Source of the DNA: Psoroptes ovis
Lineage: Eukaryota > Arthropoda > Arachnida > Sarcoptiformes > Psoroptidae
Length of the DNA: 64,000 nt
Assembly (NCBI GenBank): GCA_002943765.1
Contig: PQWQ01000015.1
Coordinates: 868,001 to 932,000 of the forward strand
Reading direction: 5' to 3'
The notes beneath the pieces were generated by a model, which made no database searches, was not told where the DNA came from, and saw only the letters and a list, made by a program, of their open reading frames with translations. This document shows positions 57,032 to 64,000 of this stretch, in pieces. The translations under genes and the position numbers were made by a program. Within the stretch, counting starts at the first letter, position 1; every line of letters begins with the position of its first letter.

Positions 57032-57160
57032 TCAAACTATTCCTCTGAATTTCGATTTGATTGATAGAAATTCTGTGAACAAGAAAAATTTTTTCACCCA
57101 TTTTTCAATGCCATCATTCATCATTAAATGTGTTTGTTGATTGAAATTCCTGAAATACAT
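57032..57160 (-). pseudogene. Relic start of a receptor-like gene, fragment 2
   Basis: A 42-codon frame with ATG and TGA. The first 15 residues, MYFRNFNQQTHLMMN, match the receptor N-terminus (MYFRNFDQQTYLMMK). The remainder (WVKKFFLFTEFLSI) is only loosely similar. It is the counterpart of fragment 1 in the other duplicated unit, about 440 bp upstream of gene B. It is most likely a decayed copy; a translated short frame cannot be excluded. Confidence 0.6.
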
Positions 57161-57666
57161 TTTTTTTATCGTAAAATGCTCTTATGAAATGAAACTTTGA
57201 CGACAATTCAATCGATGAAAATTAAAATTCTGATTCGTGGATTTGGTTCCACACAATATTGAAAAAAAAATATTTTATTCAATAAAAAAAATAATTTTTT
57301 TTTCGTAAGGCATATTTACAAATGGCAATGATAATATTAAATTTCAAATCTCTGTTATAAAAAAAAAAAAAAAAAAATTTCACTAAATTCTTTGAATTTC
57401 TAGAATCATTTTTTTCTTTGAAAAATCAATGTATTTTACATAATAATATAATCGGTTCGAATGTCTGTATATTGGTCAAGATGGTACACAAAAAAATAGT
57501 AAAGAAAAATGAATAAATAACTTTTTAGCACTTGGATTTTTAGTTCTATTTTTCTTCAAGAAACAATTTTTTGTCAATAGATAGATAGATAGATTGTGAA
57601 TAATCAGAAAAATCAACAATTAATAATAATAATTTTGGCAAAAAAAATTAAAAACAATCAAATTTC
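57161..57666. other. Spacer before the chitin-binding protein gene
   Basis: AT-rich, with an A-run at about 57,358-57,377 and a GATA run at 57,579-57,595. It holds the 3' flank of the minus-strand chitin-binding gene. No gene is seen. Confidence 0.5.
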
Positions 57667-60600
57667 TTATCTTTTCGCACTTCTTGATGGCAAGTCTGAT
57701 GGTGAAATTCTTGGACAATAAGCAATATGTTCAGGTACACATGATTGCCTGCTCATATCATAACGTTGATCTTCTGGACATGCATATGTATCGATTGTTT
57801 GTGTATTACATTCAAAATATAATCGACAATCATTACGGAAATCAGGTACACCACCACTAAATCTACCTTCGCAAAGTAATTCACCATATTCATAATCTTG
57901 TTCACTTAATACGAATTTCGGTTTCGGTGTTGGTGGCAACATTGGCAATGGTGGTGGAGGTGCAGGAGTTGTCGTTGTAGTTGTTGTTGTCGTGGTCGTA
58001 GTTGTTGTCGTTGTCGTTGATGTTGTTGTTGTAGTTTGTCTTCTCATTGGTGTAATGATAGGTCTATTTATAGCAAAATTTTGTTGATATGGAGGTGATT
58101 GTCGATTTCTTTGATAATCAATAGGTGGAAGTGATGGCAGTTCAGGTATTGCAGGATTAGTAGTTTTAGTAGTATTTTCTCTTGGCAAATAGACATAATA
58201 AATTTTTGTAATTTTTTTCTTCTCAATATCTTCACTAGCATTTGTATTTCGAAGTAATCGTAATAACAGTTCAGTTGTGGCTGGATCAATTTTTTTAATA
58301 ACAGCTTGTTCAGGAAGATTACCAATAAGGCGTTCTATTTCACTAGGATTAACAGCAGAAGTTTGTCGTTTTGAACGTAATAATACTGGCTCATTTTCGA
58401 TAATCGGTGCACTATCCGTTGTTTTAGGTGTGGAAGTTATTGTAGCATTAGAATTATCATCAAGCGATGTATCTCGATTGATTTGAATTCCTAATCTTCG
58501 TGCTAAACGGAATTTCGGTGGTGCTAATGGTGTCCATTCAGAATTTACAAATCGAATTGGTTTAGATTCGGATGCAACATTTTGTTCTTCATTTTTAGAT
58601 GATGAACGCTTCAATTGTCTTCCATTACGTGAAATGTCTACCACTGCGCTTGATGGATTGATAATTGGTTTAAATTTATTTTTACAGTAAATATCACTCA
58701 AATCATATTTCTAAAATGAAACAAAAATAAATTAAAAATCAAGTCCGGTTTTAAAGAATAAATAGCAAACCTCTAAAATGACTCGACTTGGATCTCCTGA
58801 ACGCCACAAGGACCGTGATTTGAGAAATGATCCCATTTTAATGCGTCTAGGTTCATCCGGAGATCTAGTATCGCTACTTTCCAAATCATCATCGAATAAT
58901 GATGAGCCAATATTAGTTGATCGACTTTCACCGGATTTGCCTGAAATAGAATTCTTTTCATTCACACCGTCTTTAACACTGAATTTTATGATTGGTGGCT
59001 GAAAATTAGATGAACGACTTGAAGCAAATGATGATTCAGCGAACCAATCGCGTTGTGCTGGTTGTTGTTGGTGTTGTGGATTGATAATGAAATTTTGTTT
59101 ATAATTGGCCGGTGGTGAAGGTGCCATGCCAAATGATCGATGATTACGAGTATTTTGCATTACTGAAGCAATCGTCGACGACTGTGATTGACTGAAAGAC
59201 AAATCTGAATGATAAATGAAAAAAAGAAAAAGGGCAAATTAAAATTCCGAATTTGAACTCAACCATTTTAAAACTCTGAACAAAACATGAAATCTGGTCA
59301 AAATTTCAAATAATAAATGATAATTTAGAAAAAAACAATATGAAAAATATTGATTTTTTGGGATTGAATGAACATCGATTGGAATTGTTTTTTAAAATCT
59401 TTTTTTTTAAACTTGAATTTAATGGAAGAAAATTATTTAAAATGTAAAAAAAATCTCAATAAACTTGTCAATCATTGTCAAACTATGATTTATTTCCATT
59501 GATTGAATCATCTTTTATCTTTGGAAAAACATTTTTTCCCATTGATTTTATCAATATGCTGTCCATTATTTGATTGCAATTATAGAAAATTATTTCATTT
59601 TGATTTATTTATAAATATTTTCTGACATTTAAAGCTCGAATCAAAATATGAAATAAAAGATAGAAATTTCAAATATTTATTCAGCAAAATTAGATGAACA
59701 TAATGAATGTTTGAATGAAAAAAAAATTGTAACCCTAATTATTTCAAATTATATTTTGATAATCATAATTTTTGGAATAGGAAAAAATTATCGAAAATCC
59801 AATAAATCGTAATAAATCAACAAAATTATTTATTTCTATGATAGCCAAAATTGAATAAATAAATTTCAATTCATCAATGAATTTTTCAATAATTATAATT
59901 TTATTTTTTTTCCTGCAATATAATCGATTAATCAAAATCATTGAACCCGAATGCTTTCGGTGCATAAAGTGGAGAAAACTGGAAGAGATCAGTTTTATTT
60001 GAAGCTAACAAATTTTTCGAAAATCGACAAAGGGGCAAAAAAAATCAAATATAATGGGGAAATTTTCGGATAAATATTCAAAAATTCATAGCAATGGATT
60101 AATGAATATGATTTGAAAGAAATAAAAAAAAAATCATAATTGGCAGGGGGTGGGAGGAAAATGCATTTATCATATTAATTTTTCAAGTTGTTTGTTCCAG
60201 AATCTCGATTATTCCTTCGAAAATTGGTGATGATAATAGCCGATGAAGTGATTTAATTATTTCAAAATCATCTATAAGAAAACCCAATAACCCAAATCAA
60301 TCGAATCATCAATATATATTGAACATTGTTTCCCGTTTTATTTTATTATATCATCACCTGATGAATTTTTTGTTTTAATTTCAATTTATTTTATAAAAGG
60401 CGTTCATTTTAGAACAAAAATCTAATGATGAATTGATAATAATCTTGATGATGATGATCATCATCATCAGCTAGCTATAGCTTAAGTTGATCTTGGCAAA
60501 AAAAAAAAGATAATGAATTCATAGTTTATCATGATGATCATCTTTTTTTTTCTTTACTTTTCTCGAAGAAAACACTATTTTCAATATCATTTCAAAATAG

Positions 60601-63600
60601 AAGGTCAATCTCATATATCGAGATGAACGTCATTTCATCATCATCATCATCATTAACATTTGATGAAGGAAAAATATTCGACAGGAGATTGATTTGATTT
60701 TTTTTCTTGTGAACTAGAAATTATCATTGAAAAAAAGTCGGTTAATAGAAAACAAATAAAGACAAGTTCCATAATTTTTTTTTTTCGGTGCACTTTAAAT
60801 GATTCAATGAATAATTGTTGACACAATTATAATTAAAAACGTTTGACCGTTTTAGTGGAAGTTCAGTGCGGAAAATTTTTTAATTTAAATTGAAATTTGA
60901 AAAAAATTGAATTCAATTTTTTAAATTTATGAAAATTTTTCAAAAATCAGTAGTTCAAGATTGATTTGTCAAGTTGAACTCATCAAGCTACTATTGTGAA
61001 TATGTATTTGCTTCTCATTAAAAAATATAAAGCAAAATAAAATGAATTCCAATTTTAATGATCAATTATTGATTTTCTAGCGAGAATTCAGTAGAAATAA
61101 CTGAAGAAATTTCTAATTTTTCTTTAAAAATTTTCAAAAAATGATTGATTTATTATATAAAAAATTTATCTCCTATCGAACTTGTGGTTGTGTTTGAATA
61201 TGTATCTCTCCAAAATTTTTTTCCATCAAATGTCATGTGATTATTTCTTAATCATAATTTCAAATTAATCAATTTTTTTTATGTTGAATACATTTTTTAA
61301 GTTAAATAATAAATGATAATAGTTATTATTATCATTGATATTTGAGATGAGAATTTTATTTTATTTTTTGAGAGTTTATCCTTTCATTCATTTATGAAAT
61401 GATGAAAATAATAATAATAATAATAATTAAAAATATAATCAATCATTTTTCAAATTATAATTAAAAGATAATAAATTGAATGAACATGAACATGAATGAA
61501 ATCGATACATTATCGATTTATGCGAAATGTGAATGAATAACACACAAACTACAATTGATTTGTGGTCAGTAAAAACAACAAGAACTACGATAGCAGTGAA
61601 GATGTAGTAGTTAAATGAAATCATTTGAATCATGTTGTTTGTTGTTGTTTGATGTCCAAGATCATTTGATTCGTTTATCATTTTTGTTATGATTGTATTT
61701 TGTATTCTCTTTTATTCATTCTTTTAATAACATTTTAATCATTTTTCTTATGAACATTTGCAATTTATTATTATTTCTTATTTAACGAAACAAAATTGAT
61801 TATTTTTTTTTCGTTTATTTCTAGATTGATTTTCACTAGAACTTAGCAAAAATATATCATTCATGTCCTTGCCCTAATTTTATTTTATTTGTTTCGTTTA
61901 GGAATGTAACAATTACAATATGTATCAGCTGTTTAATAATTGTAATAATAATAATAATAATAATTTATTCAGTAGATTGGAATGTTGATAATTTAAATTA
62001 AGATTTTTTTTGATATTATATATCAATATGCAACAATTATTTAATATTTCAATTATTATTATTATCAAATTATTGTTTCATTTTCATTTTCATTTTCAAC
62101 AACAACAGTACCAAATATGTTAATTTATTAGTAAAAAAATATTAAAATTTTCAATAAATCAAATAAACTTGATATTTCCTGCTATAATTATTGAAATGAA
62201 TAAATGAATGAATGAATGATGATGATGATAATTGAGATAAATTGTAAAATAATTAGAACACAAATATGAAATTATTTCCTGCTCATAAAGGAAAAAAAAT
62301 TGTTTTTGAACACGAATTGAAACTTGTGGTGAAACACTATGGTTATGGGGATGTTGACAACAATTGCTTGCGACAACAATAATAATTTGAATAGCTCATT
62401 CATGTTATCTTCTTTTTATGGACAACAATAACAACATTTTCGTAACATTATCATTATGAAATCTTAATCATAATAAGTGGTGTTCACTGACTTTGATTAC
62501 AAAAGGAAAATTTTCCCCTTAAATCAAACAAACATTATTTGATTTTTAAAAAATTTACATTGAATTTAAATTTAAATTATATAATAACTAACCTGCTGTG
62601 TTGTTGTTATCGTTAATTGTAGACACTGTTTCCGGCTGACTATTTGCATATTTGTTAATATTATTGTTATTCATAGGCGATTGAGTCAATAAAGATGATG
62701 ATGGTTTAAGTGGCATTTGTTGATGTTGATAAGCATAATATGAATATGGTGATGATTGTAAACGTGAACTTGAAGGATAAAGTTTTCGATTTGGCATCAA
62801 AATATTTGGCATTGATGACATCATTGTTGTTGGCTGTCTTCGATTATAGAAACGATTGCCATAATATTGTCCATATTGTTGCTGTGCTGTATATTGTGGA
62901 TGCAACATCATGGGAGGATGTACAGAGTGCTGCCTAATCATTGATGGCATGGGCTGAGATCGGACATATGGCATTTGATATGGTTGTCCATATTGCTGTT
63001 GTGGATGGGGTTGAGGCGGTGGCTGCTGATATTGATCATATTGTTGTTGCGGTTGAGAATTGGGAGTCGGAAGCCCGATTTCAGTTTGTAAACTAAATGA
63101 ATTCTCTGGATTATTAGCTGGTTCTTGTGGACCATCAGGAATCAATTCGATCTGATTCAATTGAACAGCTCCAGATTGTATTGATTTTATAAGGTCAATG
63201 AATTGCGGTGACATTGATGAATATTCAGGCGTATTTGATGATTCTGCTCCTTCTGATCCTGGTGAGTTGGATGATGCTTGATTTTGCTGATCCGATGAAG
63301 ATGATGCAGATGGCTGCTTTGATTTAATTTGTTGTTGCAAATGACTCATAACAGCGTTTGCTAAGTACCTAGCCCACCACCATGATCTTTGCCCAGGTGG
63401 CTGTTGAGGATTGGGAGCGAAAACATTATCAGCATCTAATGGCGGAGAAATAACAAGAGGAGCAGATTGATCTGAACGTCTCCTGATTGAGCTGGGCAAT
63501 TGTTTCCACAAATTTTCCATTATTGTTGAATTTTTGAGCCAATGGCTCAAATGATTCGGCTGAGAATTGGATTTGGATAGCCAATAACTATTACGTGATG

Positions 63601-64000
63601 ATTGAATCGTTGTGGCAGGATTCGATTCTTGTTTGACAATCAATTGCTGCAATTTTGTTGGATTCGGTTTGCTTACCGAAATGCTTGTTGTGATTTTTTT
63701 GCGAAATAATTTTTTTCCCAATTTGAATGATGAAGGAAATGTAGGATGTGTGGGTGATTGCGGCTGATTATAAACAATAGGTGATGCTGATGAAGATAAT
63801 GACAGTGATTGATGAGGAGAATCAGGCGTTTCATATGTCGATGATGAAGATGATGAAGTCCACGAATGCGTGATTTGTTGACGGGTATCACTCAAATTTT
63901 TCGGCAAATCTTAAAAATAATGGTAAAATTATAATCATCGATCACGAATAATCAATCAAAATTTCAATCTTACCTGTAGCGATGGCAAACATGACAACAG
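57667..64000 (-). CDS. CPAP1-like chitin-binding type-2 protein, 5' end beyond the window
   Basis: A secreted cuticle or matrix protein with one C-terminal chitin-binding type-2 (peritrophin-A) domain, the CPAP1 layout. Exons read 64,000-63,974 (partial), 63,909-62,593, 59,204-58,771 and 58,710-57,667; introns are 64 bp, 3,388 bp and 60 bp, with matching phases. About 939 residues are in the window. The first visible residues, VVMFAIAT, are hydrophobic and fit the end of a signal peptide. About 580 residues of Ser/Gln/Pro/Tyr-rich disordered sequence follow (QQQYGQ-type repeats). A candidate furin site, RSKR, lies near 58,363-58,374. A poly-Thr run (about 57,964-58,040) leads to a Pro stretch and then the domain, with six cysteines spaced C-14-C-5-C-9-C-12-C-7-C and the aromatic RLYFEC. 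The domain binds chitin in the known family. The partner and tissue are unknown. Confidence 0.85.
59205..62592. other. 3.4-kb intron of the chitin-binding gene
   Basis: Far longer than the other introns in the right half of the window. It is AT-rich, with a GAT/ATC palindrome at 60,449-60,470 next to AGCTAGCTATAGCT, and TAA/ATT tracts near 61,405 and 61,945. I found no nested gene on either strand. Confidence 0.6.

Larger units (their letters stand above)
53154..57160. repeat. Tandem duplication of a ~2-kb receptor unit
   Basis: Unit 1 is about 53,154-55,157 and unit 2 about 55,187-57,160. Coding exons, the 66-bp-class intron, the 5' flank (shared phrases CTTTATCAATGATC, CAGATTTGCTCTAAAA and GAATACTGCAGAGAAA) and a relic start about 440-470 bp upstream of each gene appear in both, in order. 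The relics were therefore already present when the unit duplicated, unless they arose by conversion. Confidence 0.8.

Overview
The window is nuclear DNA of a small-genome arthropod. It is very AT-rich, and its genes are split by short GT-AG introns, mostly 60-90 bp. It carries a polymerase III-type U6 snRNA gene, a neuroligin, a protein with one arthropod chitin-binding type-2 domain, and a tandem pair of chemoreceptor-like membrane proteins. An astigmatid mite of the dust-mite type is my best guess from the compact introns, AT bias and gene content; this is inference, not a species call.

Layout. Positions 1-22,146 hold no gene I can support: simple AT-rich sequence with TG, ATT/AAT, ATC/GAT and ATTC microsatellites, plus two ~80-bp mariner-type terminal-inverted-repeat remnants (a third is at 34.4 kb). 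At 22.1-22.8 kb a one-exon minus-strand gene encodes an unrecognised 210-residue type II membrane protein. It lies just upstream of, and opposite to, the first visible exon of a neuroligin (plus strand, eight exons, 23.65-29.77 kb). The neuroligin N-terminus is not in the window, or I could not find it, so the desert may be one of its introns. SURF4, an ER cargo receptor, follows at 30.66-31.55 kb, then a U6 snRNA gene at 32.14 kb.

A second gene-poor stretch (32.3-41.9 kb) leads to a three-exon gene for a ~2,507-residue Asn/Gln/Ser-rich protein with two AT-hooks (41.9-49.6 kb). It converges on a minus-strand ABCG half-transporter gene (49.9-52.7 kb). The transporter is intact along its five-exon model except for a TAA inside the Walker A P-loop. 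Then come two minus-strand paralogues (53.15-54.69 and 55.19-56.72 kb) on a ~2-kb tandem duplication. Each has a relic of the same first-exon start just upstream. The window ends in a minus-strand CPAP1-like cuticle/matrix protein (57.67 kb to beyond 64 kb) with a 3.4-kb intron, a poly-Thr linker and a C-terminal chitin-binding domain.

The genes do not form a pathway: they cover synaptic adhesion, secretory export, splicing, chromatin, lipid-type transport, probable chemosensation and cuticle. The points most worth a second look are the P-loop stop codon, the duplicated receptor unit with its relic starts, the unrecognised one-exon membrane protein, the mariner-like mini-elements and the unusual AT-hook protein. 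Exon boundaries were read by eye from splice consensus, reading phase and family resemblance.
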